Shown here: one piece after another, positions 17,457 to 26,240 of the stretch | Layout: each line of letters starts with the position of its first letter | Numbering within the stretch: position 1 is the stretch's first letter | DNA from: Myxococcales bacterium | GTDB taxonomy: Bacteria > Myxococcota_A > Polyangia > Polyangiales > Ga0077539 | Assembly (NCBI GenBank): GCA_013298625.1 | Contig: JAAFIF010000025.1 | Location: 28,498-92,497, forward strand | Direction of reading: 5' to 3' | Length of the DNA: 64,000 nt | Program-made: the position numbers and the translations under genes | Notes under the pieces: generated by a model | Told to the model about the DNA's origin: nothing | Seen by the model: the letters and a program-made list of their open reading frames with translations, nothing else | Database searches by the model: none

Positions 17457-19981
17457 GCGAAGGCAAAGAGAGCAAGCTCTCGATCGTCCTGTCGACCGCG
17501 GTTCGCGCCGCGGCGATGTGCTTGGGCGCGCTCGCGCTCGGCTGGGGCGTCACGCTCACCGAGGGGCTCGGGGCGAGCCTCTTCGGCGCGGTCTTCGGCG
17601 TGGCGCTCGGCGAGCGGCTCGCGCGCTCGCGCGTGAAGCTCTCGGCGATCTTGGGCGGCACCGCCGCGCTCTGGCTTCTGTGCTGGGCGCTCTCGAAGTT
17701 CGCCACAGCGTTTACGACCATCCCCGCGTTGATGGGCGCGGGCAACGCGCTCGCGACGGCGGTGCTGCTGCGCTTCGGCGCGCTGATGTTCTGCTCGACG
17801 TTGGTCCTGCGCGTGCTCGCGTCGCGAAAGCGAAACCTCGTCGTGCTCGAGCTCGCCGCGGTGTCTGCCGCGGTCGTCGCGGTGTTCGCGACGCATCGCG
17901 ACGGCGTGCTCGTGCGTCCGTTGTGGCTGAGCGACTGGGCGTGGTCCGTCGGGCTCGAGCCCGTGCAAGTGCTGCTCGGCGTGGGCGTTGGCAGCGTGAC
18001 GATCCTCGCGGTGCTGCTCATCGTGCAGAACCGCGGGAGCCGCGCGCTCTCGGCGCTGATCGCGTTGATCGCGCTCGGCATCCTCGCGGTGATGACGGTC
18101 AACGCCGTCGGTCTCCCTGCGCCGACGGCAGAGAACGACCTCGGTCTGCTCACTCCGCCCGGCGAGCCGCCGCGGCAACAACCACCACGCGACGCAGGCG
18201 ACAACGGAACGGGTCAGGGCCAAGACGTCGTCGAAGGCGACGCGGGCGAAGGCCAAGACTCGGGCGAGGGCGACGGCGGACGCGGCGACGACAGCGGCCA
18301 GGACGACGGCGGCGGCGCCGCGGACACAGGCGCGTCCGATGGCGGCGGTGGCGGCGCCCCGGACGCTGGCGAAGACGGCGGCGCCTCAGGCAACGACGGC
18401 GGTGAAGACGGCGGTTCGTCGAGCGCGATGGAGGACGGCGGCGACGGCGGCTCGTCGAGCGCGATGCAGGACGGCGGTTGGGAGGACGTCCCGATCTCGC
18501 CGTCGAGCTACTCGGAGGGAGGCGAGGGCGGCAACGGCACGCCTCCGCCCCGACCGCCGAGCCAGGACCTCGAGAGCGAGCGACAGCAACAGCAGCAGCA
18601 GCGCTCGTCGCCGATGGCGGTGGTGCTTCTCGACGACGACTACACGCCGCCGTCCGAGGCGTTCTACCTCCGTCAGGTCGCGTGGAGTCAGTTCAACGGA
18701 ACGCGCCTCGTCCCCACGACGCGCCCCGAGAACGATCGCGATATTCCCCAGGGATATCCCACAGAGGCGATGAACCTCCCCGAGCGCCCGTCCAACACCG
18801 GCCGCACGTTGGTCCATCACCTCGTCGCGCTCGTGACCGAGCACAACAACCCGTTCGGCATCGAGGGCGCGTTTCACTTCGAGCCCGCGCGCAACCCCAA
18901 CCCCACGCGCTTCGTGCGCGCCTACCGCGTCGAGTCCCTCGCGCAGTCGATCGAGTACCGTCGGCTCTTCGGCCGCCGCTCGGGCAACCCGCGTTGGACC
19001 CCCGAGCAGCGCGCGTACTACCTCGAAGGCCCGACGGACCCGCGCTATCGCCGGCTCGCGGACACGATCATCAACACCATTCCGCAGCAGCGCCGCAGCG
19101 ATCCGTTCTCGCGTGCCGTGGCCATCAAGCTCTGGCTCGACGACAACTTGATCTACACCACGCGCGCACGTCACGCCTCCGCGACGGACCCCACGGCCGA
19201 CATGCTCTGGGGCAACAAGCGGGGCTACTGCGTGCACTTCGCGCACGCCGCGGTGTTCTTGTGGCGCAGCGTGGGCGTGCCCTCGCGCATCGGCTCGGGC
19301 TACCACGTCGACGCACAAAACCGCGGGTCGAGCTCGACCGTCATCGTGAAGTCGAGCGACGGTCACGCCTGGCCCGAGGTCTACCTCGAGGGCGTCGGCT
19401 GGATCGTCCTCGACATCGCGGCCAAGCGAAACGAAGACCCGCCCGGCCAGCCGCAGGACGAAGACGAGCGCGATCGGCTCGGACAGATGGCCCGCGAGCA
19501 GCCGCCGGATCCGCAGCAGCCGCCGCAGCGTCCGCAGCAACAACAGCAGCGCAACCGCGCGCGAGAGATGGCGCAGGCCGCGGCGAAGGCCTTTCCGTGG
19601 CTGCTCTTGCTGGGCTTGCTCGCGCTCTACGGCGTGAAGCTCTGGCGCCGACTGGTGCCGCTCTTCACCAAGGGCGCCGCGCTCGCGCGCGTCGCCTACC
19701 GCAGCGCCCTCGACGTGCTCGCCGAAGCCGGAATCGTCCGCGAGTACGGCGAGACCCGCGAGGCCTTCGCGCGCCGCGTGCGAGAGCAGATCCCGTCGCT
19801 CGAGCTGCTCGGTCACGAAGCCGAGCGCGTGAAGCTCAGCGGCGCGAGCCCCGAGCCGCCCGACGCGCAGAAGCTCCGCGAGGCCGTCGCCAACGTGAAG
19901 CGCGAGGTCTCTCTCGCGAAGCCTTGGTGGCGGCGAACCCTCGGCCTCTTGCACCCGGCGAGCTGGCTCGACGTCGACTGA
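17453..19981 (+). CDS. Transglutaminase-like membrane protein
   Basis: Encodes 842 residues from a GTG at 17453 with TGGAGG at 17443. About seven N-terminal membrane helices (residues 15-225) are followed by an unusually long Gly/Asp/Ser-rich linker (about 240-390). The periplasmic transglutaminase/cysteine-protease core has an intact triad: Cys593 in RGYCVHF, His638 in DGHAWPE and Asp654 in VLDIA. A Gln/Pro-rich segment, a last membrane helix near 705-725 and a C-terminal DUF4129-like helical part follow. The family partners DUF58 and MoxR proteins; its substrate is unknown, presumably an envelope protein. The low-complexity linker is much longer than usual and may be a flexible tether. Confidence 0.88.
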   Translation: MSEGKESKLSIVLSTAVRAAAMCLGALALGWGVTLTEGLGASLFGAVFGVALGERLARSRVKLSAILGGTAALWLLCWALSKFATAFTTIPALMGAGNALATAVLLRFGALMFCSTLVLRVLASRKRNLVVLELAAVSAAVVAVFATHRDGVLVRPLWLSDWAWSVGLEPVQVLLGVGVGSVTILAVLLIVQNRGSRALSALIALIALGILAVMTVNAVGLPAPTAENDLGLLTPPGEPPRQQPPRDAGDNGTGQGQDVVEGDAGEGQDSGEGDGGRGDDSGQDDGGGAADTGASDGGGGGAPDAGEDGGASGNDGGEDGGSSSAMEDGGDGGSSSAMQDGGWEDVPISPSSYSEGGEGGNGTPPPRPPSQDLESERQQQQQQRSSPMAVVLLDDDYTPPSEAFYLRQVAWSQFNGTRLVPTTRPENDRDIPQGYPTEAMNLPERPSNTGRTLVHHLVALVTEHNNPFGIEGAFHFEPARNPNPTRFVRAYRVESLAQSIEYRRLFGRRSGNPRWTPEQRAYYLEGPTDPRYRRLADTIINTIPQQRRSDPFSRAVAIKLWLDDNLIYTTRARHASATDPTADMLWGNKRGYCVHFAHAAVFLWRSVGVPSRIGSGYHVDAQNRGSSSTVIVKSSDGHAWPEVYLEGVGWIVLDIAAKRNEDPPGQPQDEDERDRLGQMAREQPPDPQQPPQRPQQQQQRNRAREMAQAAAKAFPWLLLLGLLALYGVKLWRRLVPLFTKGAALARVAYRSALDVLAEAGIVREYGETREAFARRVREQIPSLELLGHEAERVKLSGASPEPPDAQKLREAVANVKREVSLAKPWWRRTLGLLHPASWLDVD

Positions 19982-20049
19982 CGCCGCCCACGCTCGACGC
20001 ACACACATTCGAGTCACCACTCAAAGCACTGCTGGAGATCACTTCGATC

Positions 20050-21102
20050 ATGACGATGGACACACCCGGCGCGGACTTCGAGAACAGCCCGCACATCACC
20101 AGGACGCCTGCGCCGCCCATCACCGACCTCAACGGGGCGTGGGGCGTCGTCGAGCGCTTTCGCAACCGCATCCGCATGGCCGTGCGCGGCCGCGACGAGG
20201 TGATCGAGATCGTCATCTGCGCCCTGCTCGCGGACGGTCACGTGCTGCTCGAGGACTACCCGGGCTCTGGCAAGACCACGCTCGCCAAGGCGCTCGGCGA
20301 CTGCCTCATCGACGATCAGCCCGACGACATCATCGTCACCTTTCGTCGCATCCAGTTCACGCCCGACCTGCTCCCCTCGGACGTCACCGGAACGACCATC
20401 TTCGACCCCAACACCCACAAGTTCTTCTTTCGCTCGGGCCCCGTCTTCGCGCACATCGTCCTGGCCGACGAGATCAACCGCACCTCGCCCAAAGTGCAGA
20501 GCGCCATGCTCGAAGCGATGGCCGAGAAGCAGGTCACCGTCGACAACCGCACGCGCAAGCTCGACGAGCTCTTCTTCGTGATCGCCACGCAGAACCCGCT
20601 CGACCTCGCGGGGACCTTTCCGCTTCCGTCCGCGCAGCTCGACCGGTTCTTGTTCAAGATCAAGATGACCCACGTCGCGCGGGACGCAGAGCTCGAGATC
20701 CTCGCGAGCGCCGCCGCCCGAAAGCACAACGTCGGCTCGGACCTCCCTCGCGTCACGCGCACCGAAGTGTGCGACGCGCGCAAGGTGATCGAGACCCAAG
20801 TGCACGTCGCTCCGCAGGTGCGCGAGTGCCTCGTCGACGTCGCGCAAAACACCCGCAAAGACCCGCGCGTCCTGCAAGGCGCCTCGACGCGCTCGCTCGT
20901 CCTCGCGATGCCCGCCCTCCAAGCGCGCGCCCTCATGAACAAGCGCAACTTCGTCTCTGGCGAGGACATCGCCGCCCTCTCTGGGCTGATCTTCGGCCAC
21001 CGACTCGAGGTCGCGCCCGGCGTCGACAGCGTCGACTCGGTGCTCCGTGACTGCATGCGCGAGCCGCTCGAACGACTCGCCCGCATGGCCATGCAACGAT
21101 GA
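20050..21102 (+). CDS. MoxR family AAA+ ATPase
   Basis: Encodes 350 residues. The AAA+ core shows Walker A PGSGKTT with Lys75, Walker B VLADE with Asp140-Glu141, and the MoxR-type ATQNPLDLAGTFPLPSAQLDRF (quoted here in two parts: ATQNP and AQLDRF). MoxR proteins are cytoplasmic chaperone-like ATPases that act on partner proteins encoded beside them, here the DUF58 and transglutaminase proteins. It begins 68 bp after the transglutaminase stop; the ATG at 20050 has GGAG at 20034, somewhat distant. Its stop overlaps the next ATG (ATGA). Confident family call. Confidence 0.93.
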   Translation: MTMDTPGADFENSPHITRTPAPPITDLNGAWGVVERFRNRIRMAVRGRDEVIEIVICALLADGHVLLEDYPGSGKTTLAKALGDCLIDDQPDDIIVTFRRIQFTPDLLPSDVTGTTIFDPNTHKFFFRSGPVFAHIVLADEINRTSPKVQSAMLEAMAEKQVTVDNRTRKLDELFFVIATQNPLDLAGTFPLPSAQLDRFLFKIKMTHVARDAELEILASAAARKHNVGSDLPRVTRTEVCDARKVIETQVHVAPQVRECLVDVAQNTRKDPRVLQGASTRSLVLAMPALQARALMNKRNFVSGEDIAALSGLIFGHRLEVAPGVDSVDSVLRDCMREPLERLARMAMQR

Positions 21103-23165
21103 GGTCCACCATGAGCGAACGCAGCAAAAACACCGGCAGAACTCGGCTCGCGCTCGCAGCGTCCGCGCTCTTCGCTGCGCTCTCGCTCTCGGGGTCCGCG
21201 ACCCGCGCGCAGCAGCAGCCCCCCGCCTTCGGCGAGACCGCCGACGAGCGCGCTGCGTACGAAGACTATCGCAACAACCGCTTGCTCACCGCGCGCACCA
21301 AGGCCCAGCGCGTGCTCGAGCAAAACGAAGACTCCATCGTCGGCAACTACGTCATGGGCGCGGTGCTGCACGAGGCCGAGGGCCTCCCCGCCCGCGCGAT
21401 GCACTACCTCGCCCGCGCCCGAGCGCTCTACGAGCAGCGCTACGGAGCCAACCGCACGCAGGGCGCGCCGTGGCGGCTGCACGAAGAGATCCTCTTCGCG
21501 ACGCAGCGGCTCGCGGGCGAGCTCGAGGAGCACCGGTTTCGCCTGCAAATCCTCGAGTATCACGACGCCCTGTACGACCCGCCGCTCTTGTCGCAGCAGG
21601 CGCTCACGCTCATGCACCTCGGCCGCTTCAACGACGCGCGCGCCAAGGCGCAAGAGGCCATCCGCCAGGCGGACCCCGAGCAGAAGCTCACCGGCCACAA
21701 CGCCCTCTGCGCGATCGAGACCGAAGCGGGCGAGCGCCAGCGCCGCTACGACGCCTGCACGCAAGCGCTCGAGGCCGCGCGACGACGGCCCGTGCAGCAG
21801 GGCGAGACCTCTCCGCGCGTGGCGGTGTACGCGTACAACGCCGCCGAGGCCGCGTACTCGACGTTTCGCCTCGACGAGGTCGAGCGCTTCGCCACCGAGG
21901 CGACGCGGCGCATCGAGTTTACGCCGGCCAATCCCTGGCGAATCCTCGCGCGAAGGTACATGGACTCGGGACGTACGTCCGACGCCGTCAACGCGATCCG
22001 AGAGATGCAGCGGTGGCGCGCCGCGCAGCCGGCGTTCTTGCGCGACCAGGACCGCGCCGAGAGCGACTCGGCCCTCGCGACGCTGCTGCTGCTCGCAGGA
22101 GAGCCCGAGATCGGCCTGCGCTTCGCCGATCGCTCGATGGAGCGCCCCGATCGCCGCGGGCTCGTCTCGTCGCGTCCCGAGCAAGCGCTGGGCGCGCACG
22201 CGCTGCTCCGTCGCGCGCTGCTGAAGAGCGCAGCCGAGCTCGACGCAGAGACCGTCAGCGTGACCCCAGGCCTCGCGCTCTCGTCGCGCGCGCAAGGGTG
22301 GGTGCGTTCGCTGCGGTCTTGGCCGGACGACGAGCGCGTCGTGAGCGTGCTCGCGGACGACGATCGCCTGGTGGCGACGCTGCGCGGGTACGTGGGCGGC
22401 GGAATCGAGCCGCTGCCCTCGTGGATGGTGGGCGACCTGATCGAAGTGCTGGGCGTCGGCGTGTTCTCGGTCGCGCACGACGAGGCCATCGAGAAGGACC
22501 GCGCGACGCCCGCGGCCAAGCCGTATCACGACGGGCTCTCTGCAGAGCTCGCGCTGCATCGCGGTGACTACAGCGAGGCCGTGCAGCTCGCGCGCGCCGC
22601 GGCGCAGGCGCTTCCGCGGACAGAGACGGCGTTGATCGCGCGGGTGCTCGCGGTGGGCGCCGAGGCCGCGCGCCGCAACGGAGACGCCTCTGCGTCGCGC
22701 GCGCTCTTCGAGCAAGCGATGACCAACGAGCCGGGAATCCTGCGGCGAATGGGCTACGCGATCCCCGCGCAAGTGCGCGTCGAGGGCGCTGGCGACGAGG
22801 CAGCGCAACGCGCGGTGGCGCTCTTGCGGGGCTCTCCGCGGCTGCGCGACGAGCAAGGCGCGTTCGTGGTCACCGTCGCCGCTGGCGCAGCGCGCTCGTA
22901 CACGGTGTGCTTGAAGACGACGCAGGGCAACACGGTGCAGTGCGCCGCGGTCCCTGCTGGCGCTGCCAACGAGACGACCGACGCGGCCGCGAGCCGCATC
23001 GGGACCGTGTTTCATCGCGAGGTGTTCGCGAGCCGGTCGGGCTTCGCGACGGTCGACCTTCGCTCGCTCGACGGGACCATGGCGGGCGGCCGCAGCAACG
23101 CGCGCGAAGCCCTTCGTGGCCTGATGAACGAAGTTGGAACACAGGCACCCGAAACTACGCGCTGA
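21099..23165 (+). CDS. Exported TPR-like repeat protein
   Basis: Encodes 688 residues, coupled to the MoxR gene by an ATGA overlap. A signal peptide is clear (hydrophobic ALFAALSLSGSATRAQQ, cleavage about residue 38). The mature part is almost all alpha-helical with TPR-like pairs (NNRLLTARTKAQRVLEQN, ALHRGDYSEAVQLARAAAQ), ending in a short beta-rich domain around FVVTVAAGAARSYTVCLK. TPR proteins commonly scaffold complexes and accompany MoxR/DUF58 operons in the periplasm. It is likely the periplasmic scaffold of this operon. No catalytic motif is visible. Confidence 0.75.
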   Translation: MRSTMSERSKNTGRTRLALAASALFAALSLSGSATRAQQQPPAFGETADERAAYEDYRNNRLLTARTKAQRVLEQNEDSIVGNYVMGAVLHEAEGLPARAMHYLARARALYEQRYGANRTQGAPWRLHEEILFATQRLAGELEEHRFRLQILEYHDALYDPPLLSQQALTLMHLGRFNDARAKAQEAIRQADPEQKLTGHNALCAIETEAGERQRRYDACTQALEAARRRPVQQGETSPRVAVYAYNAAEAAYSTFRLDEVERFATEATRRIEFTPANPWRILARRYMDSGRTSDAVNAIREMQRWRAAQPAFLRDQDRAESDSALATLLLLAGEPEIGLRFADRSMERPDRRGLVSSRPEQALGAHALLRRALLKSAAELDAETVSVTPGLALSSRAQGWVRSLRSWPDDERVVSVLADDDRLVATLRGYVGGGIEPLPSWMVGDLIEVLGVGVFSVAHDEAIEKDRATPAAKPYHDGLSAELALHRGDYSEAVQLARAAAQALPRTETALIARVLAVGAEAARRNGDASASRALFEQAMTNEPGILRRMGYAIPAQVRVEGAGDEAAQRAVALLRGSPRLRDEQGAFVVTVAAGAARSYTVCLKTTQGNTVQCAAVPAGAANETTDAAASRIGTVFHREVFASRSGFATVDLRSLDGTMAGGRSNAREALRGLMNEVGTQAPETTR

Positions 23166-23197
23166 GATCACCACTGCAGTGCGCTACGCTGCCGCTC

Positions 23198-23818
23198 GTG
23201 GCACTGCGCAGCGTCGTGGATCCGATCTGGGGTGACCCCACACTTCGCGCTGAAATCGCACGAGCCGACGTCAAAGCAGGGGTGATCGACACCCGCCGCC
23301 AGGTCATCGAGAAGCGCTACGGAGCGCGCGGCGTCGAAGCGGTGGGCGCCGCGCTCAGCGCCGTGGATCGCGCGATGTTTCTCTCGCCGCCGTTCGTGTC
23401 CGCGTGGGTCTCGCTCGAGACGCTGGGCCGCATCGACGAGGCGATCATCCGCACGCACCTCGGCTCGGACGCCTCGCGCATCGCGGGGATCGCCGACGAC
23501 GCGGCGATGTACGAGCTCAACGCGGTCTACACGTTCTTGCTCAAGCTCGGCAGCCCCGAGTGGGTGCTCAAGCGCATCGGGACCGTCTTCGGCTCGAAGG
23601 CTCGCCCGGGCGTGCTTCGCGAGACGAGCACCGCGAGCAAGCAGACGTGGCTCGAGCTGTCGGGCATGGTGATGCCGTACTACTACCTCGCGTACGTGAT
23701 GCCCGCGTGGGCGACGCGCGCGGTGTCCCTCACCGGCGGCAAGGACTGTCGCGTCGAGCTGCTCGAGTGCCCGCACTGGGGCGACGCGCGCACGTACTGG
23801 CGCGTCGACTGGCGCTGA
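23198..23818 (+). CDS. Uncharacterised protein, distantly like the myxobacterial DUF2378/TIGR02265 family
   Basis: Encodes 206 residues from a GTG at 23198, 32 bp after the TPR gene. Length and the C-terminal pattern (ELLECPHWGDARTYWRVDW) recall DUF2378, a myxobacteria-restricted family, and the V4R-like fold, but I cannot confirm this by eye. No signal peptide; cytoplasmic. The stop is 6 bp from the convergent kinase gene. Function unknown. Confidence 0.55.
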   Translation: MALRSVVDPIWGDPTLRAEIARADVKAGVIDTRRQVIEKRYGARGVEAVGAALSAVDRAMFLSPPFVSAWVSLETLGRIDEAIIRTHLGSDASRIAGIADDAAMYELNAVYTFLLKLGSPEWVLKRIGTVFGSKARPGVLRETSTASKQTWLELSGMVMPYYYLAYVMPAWATRAVSLTGGKDCRVELLECPHWGDARTYWRVDWR

Positions 23819-23824
23819 TCGCGC

Positions 23825-25147
23825 TCACTCTTTCTTCTTGAGCGCGGCGAGCTCGAAGGTCACCGACGCGTCGCTAATGTCGAACTCGACCGGCACCGTC
23901 TCGACGAGCGGAACCGCGGTCTCGAGGTCGAGCTCGATCGACGCAGCGCTCAGCTCTTCGACGGGCTTCTCGGCGATCTTTCCAGTCGACTGCGGGGGCT
24001 TTGTCTCTCGTCCGCCCAGCGGAATATCGCTCAACGACAGGTCGAGAAAGATCTTCGACGCTTCGGGAGCGGGCTTGTTGTCCGCCGGCTTCTTCGCGGT
24101 GAGCTCGACTGGCTTGGGCTCCGGCGGAACCTCGGTCTGCGGCGCGATCTCTCGCTCGGCCAACGCCTTCTGCCCCGCGACGCTCTTGCGCCAGTACACC
24201 AGCGCGTTGCGCATCTCTTTGGCGAGCCGCGCGCGGTCGGTGCGCTCGGGCACCGTGCGCAACACGTCCGAGAGCGCCCGCGCGAACTCTCCCGCGCTCT
24301 TGAAGCGCGTGTCCGGGTCCGGCTCGAGCGCGCGATCCACCGCGGCCGAGAGCGCCGGCGGAAGGTCCGGCCGGTGCGCGGCGATCGACGAGGGGCGCTT
24401 GTTCTGCATCAGCGCTTGAATCACCTCGCCTTCGCCCTGAAAGAGCCGCTTGCACGAGAGGAGCTCCCACAAGAGAACGCCCGTCGAGTAGACGTCGGTC
24501 TGACCCGAGGCGGGCTTTCCGCGGAGGATCTCGGGGGCCATGTACGCGAGCTTGCCCTTCACGATGCCCGCGGGCGTCATGCTGCTGATCGAGCTGTGCA
24601 TCGCGCGCGCGAGGCCGAAGTCCGCGAGCTTCGTGACGCCTCGCACCGAGAGCAGCACGTTGGACGGAGACACGTCGCGGTGAATGATCGGCGCGACGCT
24701 CTCGCTGCCGTCGGGCAGCGTGATGGTGTTCTCGTGCGCAGCCTCGAGCCCCTTGAGCACCTCGATGCCGATCGCAGTCGCGAGCGCGGCCGACGGCTTC
24801 TGGCCGTACTCGTTGAGCAGCTGGATCAGGTCGCGCGCGGTGAGGCCTTCGACCCACTCGAGCACGAGAAACAACCCGGCGCTGTCCTCGCCGAAGTCGT
24901 ACACGTGCACGATGTTCGGGTGGTCCAAGGTCGCGGTGAGCTTCGCTTCTTGAACGAACATCTGCCGGTGCTCTTTCGAGACCGACAGGTGCTTGAGGAT
25001 GCGCTTGACCGCGACGGTGCGACGAAAGCCCTCGATACCCTCGAGCTCTGCGCGCCACACTTCGGCCATCCCGCCTGCGCCGGCGAGCTCGATCAGTCTG
25101 TAGCGTCCGCCGACCACGTCGCCGGGCCGTGACACGGCATGGTGCAT
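23825..25147 (-). CDS. Cytoplasmic Ser/Thr protein kinase
   Basis: Encodes 440 residues from the ATG at 25147. The Hanks-type kinase domain (about 12-285) has the Gly-rich loop ELAGAGGMAEVWRA, TVAVKRIL, HRDVSPSN near residue 155, ADFGLARA near 175 and APEI. All catalytic residues are present. Unlike the kinase at 8002 it has no membrane helix. The C-terminal 130 residues are Pro/Glu/Lys-rich and end in acidic beta-like segments (SIELDLETAVPL), perhaps a docking tail. The gene is divergent from the metallo-beta-lactamase gene, with a palindrome about 33 bp upstream of the start. Target unknown. Confidence 0.92.
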   Translation of the reverse strand: MHHAVSRPGDVVGGRYRLIELAGAGGMAEVWRAELEGIEGFRRTVAVKRILKHLSVSKEHRQMFVQEAKLTATLDHPNIVHVYDFGEDSAGLFLVLEWVEGLTARDLIQLLNEYGQKPSAALATAIGIEVLKGLEAAHENTITLPDGSESVAPIIHRDVSPSNVLLSVRGVTKLADFGLARAMHSSISSMTPAGIVKGKLAYMAPEILRGKPASGQTDVYSTGVLLWELLSCKRLFQGEGEVIQALMQNKRPSSIAAHRPDLPPALSAAVDRALEPDPDTRFKSAGEFARALSDVLRTVPERTDRARLAKEMRNALVYWRKSVAGQKALAEREIAPQTEVPPEPKPVELTAKKPADNKPAPEASKIFLDLSLSDIPLGGRETKPPQSTGKIAEKPVEELSAASIELDLETAVPLVETVPVEFDISDASVTFELAALKKKE

Positions 25148-25179
25148 GACGAGAGAGGATATTCCATCGTGCGCTCGGG

Positions 25180-25195
25180 GCGCCAATTCTGGCGC
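25180..25195. promoter_or_regulatory. 16-bp inverted repeat in a divergent promoter region
   Basis: GCGCCA at 25180-25185 and TGGCGC at 25190-25195 form a perfect inverted repeat around ATTC. It lies in the 163-bp gap between the divergent kinase (start 25147) and metallo-beta-lactamase gene (start 25311), so it could be an operator. The half-sites are short and the regulator is unknown. Confidence 0.3.
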
Positions 25196-25310
25196 AACAC
25201 TTCGCGATCGACGAACGAGCGCCGCGAACGTCCGGGCAAAGCAACGGCGTCCCCCCGCGAGCCAGCGGCGCGCCGCCCGATCCGTGTCATGGTCCGCCCG
25301 AGCACTCCCG

Positions 25311-26204
25311 ATGCGCGTTCGAATCCTAGCCTCTGGCAGCGGCGGAAACCTCTCTCTCTACGAGTCCGACGGCTTCGTCATCCTCGTGGACGCCGGCGTC
25401 GATCCAGGCGGCCTCGCCTCGCGATTGCGCTCGGTCGGCGCTGAGTACACCCGCCCCGACGCGCTCGTGGTCACCCACGGCCACGCCGACCACTGCGCGC
25501 ACGCGCGCGAGTACGCCGAGAGCGCCGGGATCCCGACGTACATGACCGACTCGACCGCCAAGGTGGTCAAGCCCAACAGCGCGCGCCACGTGTTTCGCTA
25601 CACCGCGCGCGAGCCGTTCGCGATCGGGCCGTTCGAGATCCGACCGTGCGCCGTGGCGCACGATGTTCCGCAAGTGGCGCTGCGCATCGAGAGCGACGGC
25701 TGCGCCGCGGTCATCGCCACGGACCTCGGAGAGGTCCCGCCCGAGCTTCACGGCCTGCTCGTCGGCGCGCAGCTCGCCATGATCGAGAGCAACCACGACC
25801 TGCACATGCTCGAAGTCGGACCGTACCCGCGCTTTCTCAAGCGCCGCGTGGGCGGTCCGCGCGGACACCTCTCGAACATCCAGTGCGCCGCGCTCTTGCG
25901 AGCCCTTCCTGCGAGCGTCGAGACCGCGGTGCTCATGCACTTGAGCGAGAAGAACAACCGCCCAGAGATCGCGCTCGAGTGCGCCGCCGAGGCCCTCAGC
26001 GATCGCCCCACGACGCTGCTCGCCGCGAAGCAGTACGACAAGCTCGTGTTCGACCTGAAGCCCCGCGCGCGAGACGAGGTGGCAAGCGCGAGCGAGCCCG
26101 ACCCTGCGAAGGTCGACGCCATCGCCCGCGCCCTCGCGGCGCCGAGCGGCCGCGCGAAGAGCGCTCCCCTCCCTGGGCAGCTCGCGCTCAAGCTCGGCGG
26201 ATGA
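25311..26204 (+). CDS. Metallo-beta-lactamase-fold hydrolase (WalJ/YycJ-like)
   Basis: Encodes 297 residues. The opening RILASGSGGNLSLYE and the metal site THGHADHC (His56, His58, Asp60, His61) are typical of the WalJ/YycJ group of the superfamily, which contains candidate nucleases or phosphodiesterases. Further ligands are plausible at VAHDV, IATDLGE and the late HLSEKNN. No signal peptide, so it is cytoplasmic. The last 60 residues after LKPRA are low-complexity and unusual for the family. The ATG at 25311 is chosen because conservation starts there. Substrate not determined. Confidence 0.82.
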   Translation: MRVRILASGSGGNLSLYESDGFVILVDAGVDPGGLASRLRSVGAEYTRPDALVVTHGHADHCAHAREYAESAGIPTYMTDSTAKVVKPNSARHVFRYTAREPFAIGPFEIRPCAVAHDVPQVALRIESDGCAAVIATDLGEVPPELHGLLVGAQLAMIESNHDLHMLEVGPYPRFLKRRVGGPRGHLSNIQCAALLRALPASVETAVLMHLSEKNNRPEIALECAAEALSDRPTTLLAAKQYDKLVFDLKPRARDEVASASEPDPAKVDAIARALAAPSGRAKSAPLPGQLALKLGG

Positions 26205-26214
26205 GTCGCACAGT

Positions 26215-26234
26215 TGCCAGTGTTTTTACTGGCA
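26215..26234. terminator. Bidirectional hairpin between convergent genes
   Basis: TGCCAGT at 26215-26221 pairs with ACTGGCA at 26228-26234 around a GTTTTT loop. It sits alone in the 36-bp space between the stop of the metallo-beta-lactamase gene and the stop of the G8-domain gene, as expected for a shared terminator, but a U tract does not follow the stem. Confidence 0.45.
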
Positions 26235-26240
26235 GAGCGA

